Positions 41,201 through 50,928 of a stretch of DNA of 64,000 nucleotides are shown here, in pieces. Under the pieces are notes generated by a model that saw only the letters and a list, made by a program, of their open reading frames with translations, searched no databases and was not told the origin of the DNA. Source of the DNA: Parelaphostrongylus tenuis (Eukaryota; Nematoda; Chromadorea; Rhabditida; Metastrongylidae); the NCBI GenBank assembly GCA_019055375.1, contig JAHQIW010007266.1, positions 62,001 to 126,000 of the forward strand. The letters run 5' to 3'. Within the stretch, counting starts at the first letter, position 1. Each line of letters opens with the position of its first letter. The position numbers and the translations under genes are program-made.

Positions 41201-42263
41201 TGTGTGTGTAAAAGTTGAAGACCATAGTTTCGTCAGTGATGCTTCATGCGGTCGATGTTACTCAGTCTTATTGAGATGTTGTCAGCTGCTACTAACACGT
41301 ATTAGCAAACTTAGTAGTCCGTAGTTTATGGAACATCGTCTAAGGTTAAAGATTGATTAAAAAACTAAATAGAACTAAGGGAGAACACGCAGTTGGAACT
41401 GACGCAAGATCTTAGTGTTTTGCCACTCAAATGACATAGGTACGAGATTCACCTCAGACGGATATGTATTATGCAATCGACTGATTCAGAATTAACGAAC
41501 CGACCGCCTGAAGGTATTCTGGCAGCACCAATAGACGAGGATAACTTCTTCGAGTGGGAATGTTTGATTACTGGTCCAGAAGACACGTGTTTTGCGAATG
41601 GTGTATTCCCAGCTCGAATCTCGTTCCCACAAGACTATCCCCTGAGTCCGCCAAAGATGAGGTGAGCATACTATTATGGTTGCCTATACAAGCACTTTCT
41701 CTCGTGTTTTTTCAAACAAAGGAATACGAAGTCGGGAGGCTTTGGACCAGTTTCATCTTTTATATAGCATTCTAACCCGTTACAAACGTTTGTTTTCATT
41801 ATAAACCACATTGTAGATTCACGTGCGATCTATTTCATCCTAACATCTACCAGGACGGGCGCGTATGTATTTCAATTTTGCACGCACCCGGTGATGATCC
41901 AACCGGCTACGAAAGCTCGTCAGAAAGGTGTGGAGCAAAGTCATTATATACTTTTGTGAAGATCATGAGATTTAAACCCTCAAAAAAGTGGTTGTTTCAG
42001 GTGGAGCCCTGTACAATCTATCGAGAAGATCCTTCTGAGCGTTGTTAGTATGCTAGCTGGTACGTTCCTCACGAAAAAAGTCTAGGAATGAGTCATGCTT
42101 CACCATCGTATTACTGCTATTGTTTTTCTGCACAGAACCAAACGATGAGTCCCCAGCAAATGTCAACGCAGCAAAAATGTGGCGTGAGGATCGTCCCCAG
42201 TTTGAGAAGATTGCTGACAATCTTGTGCGAAAAACACTGTGTCTTCCTCAATCGGAACCATAA
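38215..42263 (+). CDS. ubc-14: Ubiquitin-conjugating enzyme E2, UBE2G2/UBC-14 type (5 exons)
   Basis: This E2 accepts ubiquitin from E1 as a Cys thioester. Its family (UBE2G2, yeast Ubc7) builds Lys48 chains in ER-associated degradation. The exons are 38215-38257, 41490-41661, 41817-41927, 42001-42059 and 42136-42263, giving 170 residues (human UBE2G2 has 165). The UBC fold is complete: N-terminal 'MAGYALKRLMTEYR', the 'FPQDYPLSPPKMRF' segment, the HPN motif and the catalytic Cys89 in 'DGRVCISILHAPGDD'. The acidic insert after the Cys, diagnostic of the UBE2G/CDC34 group, is present. Intron 1 is 3.2 kb and carries three family-2 SINEs; the rest are short. It follows gpi-1 on the same strand and both appear trans-spliced. 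An AATAAA lies at 42353-42358. From memory the C. elegans orthologue also neighbours gpi-1. Confidence 0.96.
38405..38715 (+). repeat. tRNA-derived SINE, family 2, in ubc-14 intron 1
   Basis: The A-box is 'gtatggcgcagtggttagagg' with a B-box-like 'gcggtccgattctac'. They are followed by 'tcaccaaacctgcca', 'cagacttgtctagaagg' and 'gaccgagtgcgtggcgcatcc'-type tail sequence. It is in sense orientation. Confidence 0.75.
39155..39475 (+). repeat. tRNA-derived SINE, family 2, best-preserved copy
   Basis: The head is 'catgtggcgcagtggttagag' (A-box) and 'atggttcgattccgc' (B-box) at tRNA spacing. The unique body follows: 'ggctcaccaagccatccatc', 'cagacttgtctgggaggat', 'ggccaccgcgagtcattgta', 'gaatgcatgacgcatccctc'. 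The 3' end repeats 'tttatcc'. It is used here as the family reference. Overlapping frames (39056-39490 and 39289-39504) are repeat-derived. Confidence 0.85.
39476..40374. other. ubc-14 intron sequence, nothing recognised
   Basis: Small frames on both strands (39578-39823, 39855-40111) show no domain and no shared splice structure. I see no further feature between the two SINEs. Confidence 0.4.
40375..40630 (-). repeat. tRNA-derived SINE, family 2, minus strand, diverged
   Basis: On the plus strand 'gccgatccctgaggtatgcgc', 'attcgccttcaattttag' and 'aggagtggatggtttaatgag' are the reversed body, and 'cgaaccattgaccttgtgg' the reversed B-box region. The tRNA head is eroded. Confidence 0.65.
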
Positions 42264-42352
42264 ATTGTCATGCGTACTAACCACGAAGCTCTTTGTATAG
42301 GCTAACAAAGCAGCTCCTTTCATTTGTACATTTCATCCCCATGACATTTCTA

Positions 42353-42358
42353 AATAAA
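42353..42358 (+). terminator. Poly(A) signal of ubc-14
   Basis: A canonical AATAAA lies 90 bases after the ubc-14 stop, in an AT-rich context. Confidence 0.65.
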
Positions 42359-42585
42359 TACTCATAATATTTTTCTGTAAAATATGATAAACCAAGGCCC
42401 TTGAGCTTCCCATCATCACATAATAAAAAACTAGGCTTCCTTCTCAAGAGCAAAGCTCGCTCTGTACATATACAAATTCAATGTGCACAGAATCAAATTC
42501 CCTGGTTCAGTGTGCACAAAATCAAATTCCCTCGTTTAGTGAAAATAGGCTGCTTGAAAACACAATTCTAACGAAGAATGTCATG

Positions 42586-42591
42586 TTTATT
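42586..42591 (-). terminator. Poly(A) signal of the minus-strand coiled-coil gene
   Basis: Minus-strand AATAAA (plus-strand TTTATT) lies about 105 bases beyond the predicted TGA of the coiled-coil gene. The two convergent genes therefore end within about 230 bases of each other. Confidence 0.55.
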
Positions 42592-42695
42592 CTTCTCTCA
42601 AATAGCATAACAAACATTAACAGAAACTCTACATATGTCCATAACACCCGAAACAAGAACGAAGTCCGCTGGTGATGCCTGCCTAGAACTTCCGT

Positions 42696-45105
42696 TCACT
42701 TCTGAAGAAAAAGAAAAATAGTTCCTACCGTGGCCGTGGACTGTCAACAACTAACCAGAGCCCCAAGAGATTTCAATTTGCTTTTGTACTGCTCCACTTC
42801 CTTCTGCGCTTCAGCTAGCTGGGCGGACAATTCAGCCCCTGCGGCTCGGGCCTTTCCAAATCGGTTAGCAGTTTCGCTTTCTCAGAGACTGAAAGAAAAT
42901 CTTGCTAGATTTGGAGGCATCTAGTCTTACTTGAACCGTTTCGTGAATGCAAAAACGAATAAAACTGAGATGCTCTCAGACACTAGGAGACACTAACTTT
43001 CACTCTCTCGGAATAGGTCGATTAGCTTGCGGTAACGCGATGTGTATTTCTCGAGGTCAGCTTGTTTAGACTCCTTCTCCTGGAAAAATGACAATATTAA
43101 TATCTTAAAAAGATAGCTAATGGTTTACCTGTTTTTCTGCGGCTAATTGCTCATGAGCTTCAGCAAGTTTGTTCTTATAGAATTCGATAACGTCAGCATA
43201 ATTATTCTGTAAATAATTTAGTGAGTTTTAGAAGCGCTTCTCAAAAGAAACTAGTTAAAATTTATAATATGCAAAGTACTTCGATACAAATAATGAGTAA
43301 TGACTCCCTTCTCTCTTCTTTCATGCAAGCGCTTGAACCTGCTCGGTACATACCCCAGACACATGTTTTTCTCATGTGTGCGGGAGAAAGAACAGCTACA
43401 AGCGCCTGCACCACAGGAAGAGAGAAATCTATTACTACATTTGGCATGATAGATAGATATGACTTGGTATTGTACGTCGTCTAGACTCTAAGGAAGGCGA
43501 AATCGCCAGAGTATCAGCCAACGGTTTAAAAAAGACGCGCCAACCTCGCTCAAGCTTCAAGGAAGGAAAAATCATAAGATACCTCTGCAAAGTTGCGTGA
43601 TGGCGAGTGCTTTCGCGGCTCATCAACATTACGACGCAATACTTTGCCAAATGGTGGCGTATTTTGGTCACCCTAAACTATAACATTTCTGAAATATGTA
43701 CATGAACTTCTAAATAATAGAGACTAGAATGAACTCCCCATCTTGTTCTCCAAATCGGATAGTGTGCTTCTTCCCGACTGTTCAAGGCTAGAATTAGCCA
43801 TGGATAACTGCGCACTTTCTCGCATGACCCTTTTAAGATCCTGGAGAGAAAATTTGATACAAAAGGAGGCTAAACGAATCTTTCCACAGTACATCCACAC
43901 ATTCTAACCATCATTTATTAACTCGTCATGGACAGGACCTACCACTCATATTTTACTTTACAACTTTATTACTTGATGTGACAAATTAGCTGAGCTTGAG
44001 GGGCGGGGAAGCCCATTGGCTAGTGATGCAGTATACTATAAAGTGATTTGACGGGTAATCCGCTCTTTCAAACCCCTTTGCAGCACTTTCTTGCATTTGG
44101 TAACACCCTATACCAGCTTCCTTGAAGATTACAAAGTTGATCAGTATTTTGCGAAGTTCACAGAAAGGACAAAACTGTCAAGCAGCAGCCAATGTAACAT
44201 GTGAATGTTGGAGAACCTTTGTGGAGGATAGAAAAGGATAAAAGGATGAAGCTCTCGGCGTTGATCAATCCCTGAGGGATGGTATGCGCCGTGCATTCGT
44301 CTTCAATTTCCAACTTCGTTTGAAGTGATTAATTACATATATGGCCTCTACAATGACTCGCGGTGGCCTCCCGCCGTATCGAGTTAGTGCTGCTTATTCT
44401 ACCGGACAAGTCCACGACCAGTCTGGTGCCACTTTACCGCGGAGGGATGGATGGCTTGGTGAGCGCGGTCGAACCATCGACCTTGTGCGCGACGCAGAGC
44501 ACCTCTAACCACTAACTGCCACATGCGCTCCTTATGTGGAGTATAGCTGCGAGAAAACCGAATCGAATGTAAGAACTGCGGGGAATCGAATATTATGTTT
44601 TTATAATGGGAGGAGGAAGGAGGAGGAGAGGGTGCGAGAAGAAAATGATGCAATCAAGCGGTAAAATGTGACTTTGAGCTCACCTCACGATACTTCTGCT
44701 CAGAAACCTGGTTAGGATCAGCGTCTTGAACAATCAGCCCCGTTGTCGCATCTACGACCTAAATAGAAATATGGAAGGAAAATCAAAGACGGCTTTCTCC
44801 ATGACGACCGACCTTTTCCTTATTCGCCTTTTTGGTTCGAGGACGTTTCTCAACAGCATGCACAATGAGTTCCTGCCCAGTTTTCAGTTGGTTTGCTCCA
44901 CCAGCGGTCGACCTGAAAGCAACTATCTCCTCGAAAAAACTTCGAAAGGAAAAAAAACTCAACTACTGAGTTAGCAAACGGACGGACTAACGCGCCTATT
45001 ATGAGTCTTCGCTTTCGATGACGATTTCTGCCCGACGACAGTGGTAAGATCCTCGTCGGAATCATCATCGATGTGAAGACACGCGAATTTTGAACGCGAT
45101 TCCAT
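42696..45105 (-). CDS. Coiled-coil protein resembling GKAP1 (8-9 exons, two apparent frame breaks)
   Basis: Minus-strand exons, 5' to 3': 45105 to about 44992, 44912-44813, 44758-44684, 43840-43735, 43672-43583, 43206-43129, 43079-42998, 42888 to about 42756 and a final Lys-stop at 42701-42696. About 260 residues. The N-terminus 'MESRSKFACLHIDDDSDED' and the later 'YREDLKRVMRESAQLS' recall G-kinase-anchoring protein 1. The C-terminal half is a long coiled coil ('LIDLFRESE', then 'ARAAGAELSAQLAEAQKE'). The family is tentative. Two junctions do not work: exon 4 ends one base past phase before exon 5, and in exon 8 the frame shifts by one base at 'ttggaaaggcc' (plus-strand 42850 region). Either the gene is decaying or the assembly lacks bases. 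The exon 1 donor is also unsettled (a GC donor 'ag|gcgcgt' or a later GT both keep frame). Confidence 0.6.
44240..44536 (-). repeat. tRNA-derived SINE, family 2, intron of the coiled-coil gene
   Basis: On the plus strand 'ctcggcgttgatcaatccct', 'cgccgtgcattcgtcttca', 'caatgactcgcggtggcctc' and 'ggtcgaaccatcgaccttg' are the reversed body and B-box, ending at 'accactaactgccacatgcg' (reversed A-box). It is in the sense orientation of the host gene. Confidence 0.8.
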
Positions 45106-45384
45106 TTTTGCTCAATACTAGCCTGCAATACTTCTTACATAAACTCGTATATAAAAGACATAAATCTGAAAAATACACTTCTAACGCTTTCGGAACCGTG
45201 TACCCATGTCCTCTGCATCTCTAACCGCCAGCGTGGCACAACAGCATATGCTTACGTATAATATAACACTGGAAAATTACAACAATCGAAAAATCGAATT
45301 AATACAATGATATACCGAACGTTTTCAGTGTTTTTTTGAACCCACGCTAACAAATCTCATCATATCTCATGATTATAATTTGAA

Positions 45385-45845
45385 CCAACATTTCATATGG
45401 CCTGTTGTGGGCATCTGCACAGCCCGATACACGTGCTTCGGCCTTGGCAGCCTCGTCAGTCAGCCAGGCAGGTCTTTCGTTTCTAGCCAATCCCCTCGGG
45501 GTGCTTAAATTTTCCACTGAGAGTAAGCGACGACGAACGATTTACGCGGCCGTCAAGTGAAAAATCGGCAGTGTTGTACACTTTCTTAAGAAACAAACGG
45601 TAATATTTCAAAAATACCAGTCAAGAACAATGGAGTGTACAACACTGTCGCTCTAGTGATTTATTTCTTTTGACAGCAGTGTAAATCGTTCGTCGTCGCC
45701 TACTCTAGTGAGGGATTGGAGCACCCCGAGAGGATTAGTCAAAGACGAAGGGCCTGCCCAACTGACGAGGCTGTCAAGGCCGAAACACGTGTATCGGGCT
45801 GTATAAGAGCCCATAACACGCCACATGACATGTTGGCTCAGACAA
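45385..45845. repeat. Complete palindromic foldback element, about 460 bp
   Basis: The left arm 'gcccgatacacgtgcttcgg', 'agcctcgtcagtcagccagg', 'ctcggggtgctt', 'gcgacgacgaacgattta' is inverted in the right arm ('taaatcgttcgtcgtcg', 'agcaccccgagaggatt', 'aactgacgaggctgtcaagg', 'cgaaacacgtgtatcgggct'). An inner palindrome 'gtgttgtacact' / 'agtgtacaacac' flanks a loop of about 60 bases. It is non-coding and typical of a MITE. It is the only copy of this family here with both arms. Confidence 0.8.
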
Positions 45846-46149
45846 TGATTATATACTTTTGATGCTTTTTAAGCTGGGGGTTAAAGGCGCAGAGGAGGTG
45901 GGCCCATAGTCCCGAAGGGGCTAAGAGCATTGAGCGGTATGCAAAACATTCGGCATCATGCGGAAGTTGAACCTGCGTTACTGGAACCATAGACTGGGAG
46001 GGGAAGTGGGATACCACAGGTTAGAAAAAACAAGCGAAAATAAAGATTTCATCCAAATTATACATTTTAAACAATTTTGAGCTTAATTGGGTTTGATGGC
46101 GAAATGTGTTTACCAAACAAAACTCGTTGAAGGTTAGTTGCTGACAACT

Positions 46150-46265
46150 ACGACAGGATATATCGCAGTGGCGGCAGAGTGCTGGTATAGGGGGTGTAGC
46201 AGAGGTAGCAAGCGACCTCAGTATGAGTGAAACCCGGGTTCGACTCCCGCCGAGGTCAGATTTTT
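46150..46265 (+). repeat. tRNA-like element, family 3
   Basis: 'gtgtagcagaggtagcaagc' and 'cccgggttcgactcccgcc' look like A- and B-boxes of a tRNA. No acceptor stem closes around them, and a 'gatttttgtgcaac' tail follows. It is better read as a short tRNA-derived SINE than as a tRNA gene. Confidence 0.5.
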
Positions 46266-46629
46266 GTGCAACAGCCAAGATATAAGACGTATACATATAT
46301 GACATGATACCACTAATAGGAAGAGGTAAAAATGAAGATTCAATTCAAATGCGGAAAAAATTCTTCTACAAAAGAAGCTGGAAGAAATGAACAACAGATC
46401 GGCTGCAGGAATAAATTTACAATAAATCGACTGGTTTCACAAAAAACTTCACAATTTACAATTAACCAATTTTGTAAATGGTGACTTTTCAGAGAGAAAA
46501 AACGGAACTGAAAGAGTTCTCCTTCCCCTCCTTGGAGAATCTTCCTCTCTGAGGATGGTGGAAACAACCATTATTCGAGTTTTCAGATGAAAGAAACCAA
46601 ACCGCTCGGCACGAGTCAAAGACGGCATC

Positions 46630-46940
46630 TTCAAAGTGGAGAATAGAGGTCAAATCGCTTGGCGTTGATCAACCCCAGACGGATGCACAATGCATTCGAA
46701 TTCATTCGTGACATCGCTCGGAGCAATTCAATGCATCGGCCCTTGAAATGATCCGCGATGGCCCACCGACGTATCAGATCAGTGCTGCTATCCTCGCAGA
46801 CGAACCTGCTACCAAGTGGCCGACCCTGGGAGGTGGGAGCTTGGCGAGCCCTGAGCGCGGTCGAACCGTCGACCATCGACTGGTCGACCACGTGTGAGTG
46901 GCGCAGTACCTCTAACGACTGCGCCACATGCTCTATCCAC
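46630..46940 (-). repeat. tRNA-derived SINE, family 2, minus strand
   Basis: On the plus strand 'cttggcgttgatcaacccca', 'gatggcccaccgacgtatcag', 'gcgcggtcgaaccgtcgacc' (reversed B-box) and 'ctaacgactgcgccacatgc' (reversed A-box) are seen. The overlapping frames 46631-46999 and 46758-47105 are repeat-derived. Confidence 0.75.
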
Positions 46941-47257
46941 CCGAAAGGAAATAAATTCGAAGCACTTGCCCTTCCCTTCGTCGACCGACGACCGCGCACG
47001 ACGAGAGAGCAAACTGATATGACGACCGTCGCTCGCGCACATACCGTATCGGAAGTTTCACTAGATTTACAGGTCGCAGATTGGGCGGTCCTGAACGGAT
47101 TGTAGAAGGGTGAGTATCATATTCAACGAACGGAGAGACAGTGTCGCCGTAGTCGAGCTTGACTTTTTTCTTTTAAGTCTCTCGTTTCTCGAGTGTGGAC
47201 GTCCTGAGGTGGTTATTTTTGTAATGTGTTTATTTGAGTCCAACATTCAAGAGAATC

Positions 47258-47535
47258 TGGGCGGCCAAGTGGCAACGATGCTTGCCGCGGCTCGGAGCGG
47301 GATCGATCCCCACCGCCAATACTCCTGCAATCAGTAGCGAGCGCTCTGGGGACCGCCTCAGGCTGGCTGTCGGTTAGGTTTCAAAGCCACGTTCTCCCCC
47401 AGTATTACACGACGTTCATGGAGGAGACAATCCCCAACTAAGCGACGATAAATCGGAGAAGGCGGGTTGAATGCTAGAAGCACGGGTATCCGCCCAGAAA
47501 AAAACTGTCGTACGTGCCAAATAAAATAATAAAAT
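47258..47535 (+). repeat. tRNA-derived SINE, family 1, with intact B-box
   Basis: 'gggcggccaagtggcaacg' (A-box region) and 'gagcgggatcgatccccac' (B-box) are followed by a body with 'cccccagtattacacgacgt', 'ggcgggttgaatgctagaag' and an 'aaataaaataataaaataat' 3' end. Confidence 0.75.
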
Positions 47536-47564
47536 AATAGTCTTGACTGAAAATTTATCCTGTA

Positions 47565-47675
47565 ATGTCGGATGATGTGCAAAACTTTGACGTCTGGCAG
47601 GACTCGAGCCCGCATTTCACCGTTTCGGGGCGCGCATGCTAACCACTGCACTATCCGCTCGTTCTGCCATCACTC
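47565..47675 (-). repeat. tRNA-like SINE, family 3
   Basis: The minus strand reads 'gagcggatagtgcagtggtta' (A-box), then 'tgcgggctcgagtcctgcc' (B-box), then 'aaagttttgcac'. The same layout with a 'ttttgca' tail is found at 19375-19500, 57540-57665 and 63305-63420. Only 110 bases upstream of the rpl-31 trans-splice site. Confidence 0.65.
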
Positions 47676-47780
47676 TTTTGAATTCTAGTTGGTCGTGTTG
47701 AAGATTTGATTCTCCTGATGAGGGAGAGTCGTTTGATGATTTGATTCGCCAGTGATTTCGTGATTTGAGTGATTCTTGTG

Positions 47781-47790
47781 GTGTTTTTAG
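47781..47790 (+). promoter_or_regulatory. Trans-splice acceptor of rpl-31
   Basis: 'gtgtttttag' ends at 47790, five bases before the ATG at 47796. A very short leader after the acceptor is typical of trans-spliced nematode ribosomal protein genes. Confidence 0.7.
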
Positions 47791-47795
47791 GTAAG

Positions 47796-50700
47796 ATGGT
47801 GAAAGGCAAACAGGATCGAAAGGCCCGGAATGCCATCAACGAGGTGGTGACTCGTGAATACACGATTCACATGCATAAAAGGATCAAGGGCGTGTAAGTG
47901 ACCTTCAAAACTTCACTCTGCCAGCCTATATGCATTGTATTTTCTTCGTGAACAGTGGCTTTTTTCTAGTGGCTCGAAGAAGCGTGCTCCTCGAGCTATC
48001 GACGAGATTCGAAGGTTTGCCAAGCAGCAGATGAATACCGAAGATGTTCGCATCGATACCAGGCTGAATAAATTTATTTGGTCTAAGGGAATTAAGTAAG
48101 TGGCAGATGAGCTTCATATTTTTCGTCTTCCTAAGCATTTCAAATTCCATTCTATTTGACTGTCTGTGAGATCTCGCTCAGAATCCTATGATCTAGTAGC
48201 GGAAGGGGCCATGGCCGAGTGGATGTGATGTTCGTTTTGGCGTATATGGAGCCGAGCTCCACCCTTCAACTCTATCCGGTAGTCAATAATGAACACCTTG
48301 TGGAATCCCACGGCCATGCTGACCTCGAGATTGCGAAGAGACTCGCGTAACCAAAATTTTACGACGTCCAAGAAGGGGACGATGAAACGATTTGAATGCT
48401 AGAAGTACTGGGATCCGCTCACTGTAAAAAGCACTGTGAAGACGGATCAATAAAGGGTTAAAAGTGCTAATCTGATGGCACATTTTAAGCCTTCCACCGG
48501 TCTGGTATAACACTGCTCGTGCTGGACGTACGTTTCGGCTTTCTCGCAATCCTTATCAGTAGCTCATGCTTTTGCTTCAATCGTTTCCCTACAACTAAGA
48601 GTAGTGGCGATGAACACGTATCACTGCACGTAAACTGAAAAGATCACTTGACGTTGCGGTATACAGTCGGTTGCTCATGGCTCATAGAGGCTTGAAATAT
48701 GCCATCAGATTGTACTGAATTTCGAGCGTATTTTCAAAAAAACAGGAATAGAAAGGCATTGCTATATGCGTTTCAGCAGTTATGAGCAATCGAGTGCAAA
48801 TCACCACACTGTCAAGTGATCTTTTCAGTTAGAGTACAGTGATACATGTTCGGCGCCGCTTCCCTTAATTGTAGAGGAACGGTTGCAGTGGAATATGTTT
48901 GATGCCGCTAGTCTTAGTTTTAGAGCGGTTCAGCCGAAGGCTTGTGCTACTGATAAGGCTTACCACATAGGAGAAGCGTATGGTTTTGATTCCAGTGTTT
49001 TTCTGCTTCACTCGGCAGCATTGATTGGAGTTCAAGTTGTGCAAAGCTCTTCCTACGTTACCGTTGGCATTAAGCAATCAGCTTTGTAGCGAAAGAGTCA
49101 ACAGTAACGTAGGAAGAGCTTTGCACAACTTGAGCTCCAGTCAGTGCTGTCGAGCGAAGCAGAAAAAGTTGAAATAAGAAAGATGCGCTTCGACTTTGTA
49201 GCAAGCCTTATCAGAAGCTCATGCCCTTCGGTTCAACCGTTCCTCTGGAACCAAGTTCAGCGACAACAAACATTTCACCGCAACCGTCCCCCCTACGGCT
49301 GAGGGTAGCGGAGCCGAACATGTATTACTGCACGTGAGGTGAAAAAAATCACTGGATATTGCGGTGATTTGCAATCGATTGCTCATAACTGGTGAACGCA
49401 TCTAACGATACTTTTCTATTTAGACGATAACACGATGGGCGATAGTTTCTTCGTTGAAACATAAGGGACCTCGTGTCCTTTATGCGTGTCATAAGGTGTG
49501 ATGATCACTGCTGCTTTTAACTTTGAATCAACATATCTAAGCTTGTAGTAATTTCTGTTATCATTGTGAAAACGGGATCTACGATCTTCTTCGTAGGAGA
49601 TAAAGTTTTCTTGCTTCTATTACAACGAGGTTCTACTTTTTTTTTTCTTTTTGAATGCTGTTAGGTATATTTCTCTTATTTATTGCTTTGAAGTTCTATA
49701 TAAAAAAAAAACGAAAGCAGCTGATATGAATACTCAGAATTTTATCTAGCAGGGCAAGATGTTTTCCCCAATATATCAGTTGTGTTTACAGTTGCCGCCT
49801 TAGCGCTGTAAATTTCAAGCTCTCAATTTTTTTCAAATTTTTTCAAGGCAGAGTCCTCATCTGAACTTTAGAGATCTATACTCATGCAATACATATGATG
49901 CATCTGGAACTTATTTTCAAATAGAATTTTTAATAAAGTAGAAAACGAACTTTGAGCTACTAATGTTTTCCGTCTAAACACGGTTGAAGCGAATATTAAC
50001 AATAATTTATGAAAAACTGTGGTGATCTAGTGAACGAAATTTCGTTTGTTCACTTGAAGTTTGTCTCGCCAATGTGACGTATGACGCAGAAAAGAAGCAA
50101 AGGATACGTTTAGTTTACTATAGAAATCAGATTTTCAGCAATCAATATATCAGCAAGACTATTCATCATAGTTGGGTATCTTTTTTTTCAACCCTATGAA
50201 TGTTACCAATGGAGAGATTTCAAAAGTGAAAATGACCATTATTATTACACCATGTAACTCTTTTAGAGGCTTCTTTATCGTTAATATATAGCTGAATGAT
50301 CGAAAGCTTCGGGCATGGATACTCGCGAGAATATCCTCATTGAAAGTATTATGTAGTGGTTACCATGAATTTTTTAGTCATTTTATTTTCTCCACATGGT
50401 AGTTTTGTCTTACTTGTGCGTTTTTCTTGTTTCCTTCGTTTCAATCAATGGTGTAGTGAAACGTACGATATTGCTCGTATTTATCTTCTCTATATACATA
50501 CATGTGCTGAAAGTGATTGTTCTATCAATGGCACCCTTTGATGGTGACGATGATGGATAGATATTTCTCTATACATTGCTCGATAGTGATTAGTCCATTA
50601 GCAGGATTCTCGGTATTTTAACTCAATATGAACTGGGTAGTCAACTTACTTTAAATTAAAGGCGTTTCCAACCTAAGATTTATTTATAGTAAGGCTTGAA

Positions 50701-50905
50701 GTATCCGGCTTTCTTCGCCTCTCTTTTAGATCATATAAAGTTGCATTTTTCATTTAGGAACGTGCCATTCCGAGTGCGTGTTCGTTTGTCACGTCGTCGT
50801 AATGAAGATGAGGATTCAGTACACAAACTATACACTTTATGCACTTATGTTCCATGCACCAATTTCAAAAATCTCACCAATGTTAATGTTGACAGTGAAG
50901 AATAG
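47796..50905 (+). CDS. rpl-31: 60S ribosomal protein L31 (3 exons)
   Basis: This is a structural protein of the large ribosomal subunit (eL31), near the peptide exit tunnel. The exons are 47796-47893, 47970-48095 and 50758-50905, giving 123 residues (metazoan L31 is 122-125). Conserved segments are '[19 protein letters not shown]', '[19 protein letters not shown]', '[15 protein letters not shown]' and '[19 protein letters not shown]'. The frame is intact with GT-AG junctions. The second intron is 2.66 kb, long for a ribosomal protein gene, and holds a family-1 SINE and foldback repeats. An AATAAA lies at 50923-50928. The next gene starts 0.75 kb downstream on the same strand. Confidence 0.96.
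48207..48465 (+). repeat. tRNA-derived SINE, family 1, in rpl-31 intron 2
   Basis: The head 'gccatggccgagtggatgtg' is followed by 'cacggccatgctgacctcga', 'gattgcgaagagactcgcg', 'ttacgacgtccaagaagg' and 'gctagaagtactgggatcc', and ends near 'aataaagggtt'. It begins 110 bases after the donor of intron 2. Confidence 0.8.
48520..49415. repeat. Foldback repeat cluster in rpl-31 intron 2
   Basis: Three related arms are present: 48520-48680 (plus), 48770-48960 (inverted) and 49195-49410 (plus). The second and third form a palindrome with a near-perfect inner stem: 'gttcaagttgtgcaaagctc', 'ttcctacgtta' (49030-49060) against 'taacgtaggaagagctttgc', 'acaacttgagct' (49103-49134). The outer sequence 'acgtttcggctttctcgca' (48530) links it to the 14590-14985 element. 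In the primary transcript it would fold into a long hairpin. Confidence 0.65.
49430..50757. other. Remainder of rpl-31 intron 2
   Basis: AT-rich intron sequence with several homopolymer runs. The only frames are short (50356-50541) and have no recognisable content. I looked for box C/D or H/ACA snoRNA motifs, which ribosomal protein introns often host, and saw none I could defend. Confidence 0.4.
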
Positions 50906-50922
50906 AGGTGTTGTTTTCAAGA

Positions 50923-50928
50923 AATAAA
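50923..50928 (+). terminator. Poly(A) signal of rpl-31
   Basis: AATAAA lies 18 bases after the stop codon, giving a short 3' UTR as expected for a ribosomal protein mRNA. Confidence 0.75.

Larger units (their letters stand above)
45106..47782. promoter_or_regulatory. Divergent spacer between the coiled-coil gene and rpl-31
   Basis: The 2.7-kb spacer must hold promoters for both flanking genes but is mostly repeat: a foldback (45385-45845), family-3 tRNA-like elements (about 45915-46010 minus, 46150-46265 plus, 47565-47675 minus), a family-2 SINE (46630-46940 minus) and a family-1 SINE (47258-47535 plus). The non-repeat gap 46945-47257 is GC-richer and carries 'gcggtcctgaacgg' (47095-47108), shared with the gpi-1 upstream region. 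No promoter motif can be assigned. Confidence 0.4.

Noticed and set aside
43435..43671. Alternative minus-strand frame across exon 5 of the coiled-coil gene
   Set aside because: Using it would put the next exon in a frame with an early stop. The chosen frame continues into the conserved coiled coil.
46184..46262. Possible genuine tRNA gene
   Set aside because: A- and B-box motifs are present but I could not close an acceptor stem, and the same structure with the same tail occurs in several copies, so a SINE is more likely.
46631..47105. Overlapping 115-122-codon frames on both strands
   Set aside because: They span a minus-strand family-2 SINE and its GC-richer flank, with no conserved protein match.
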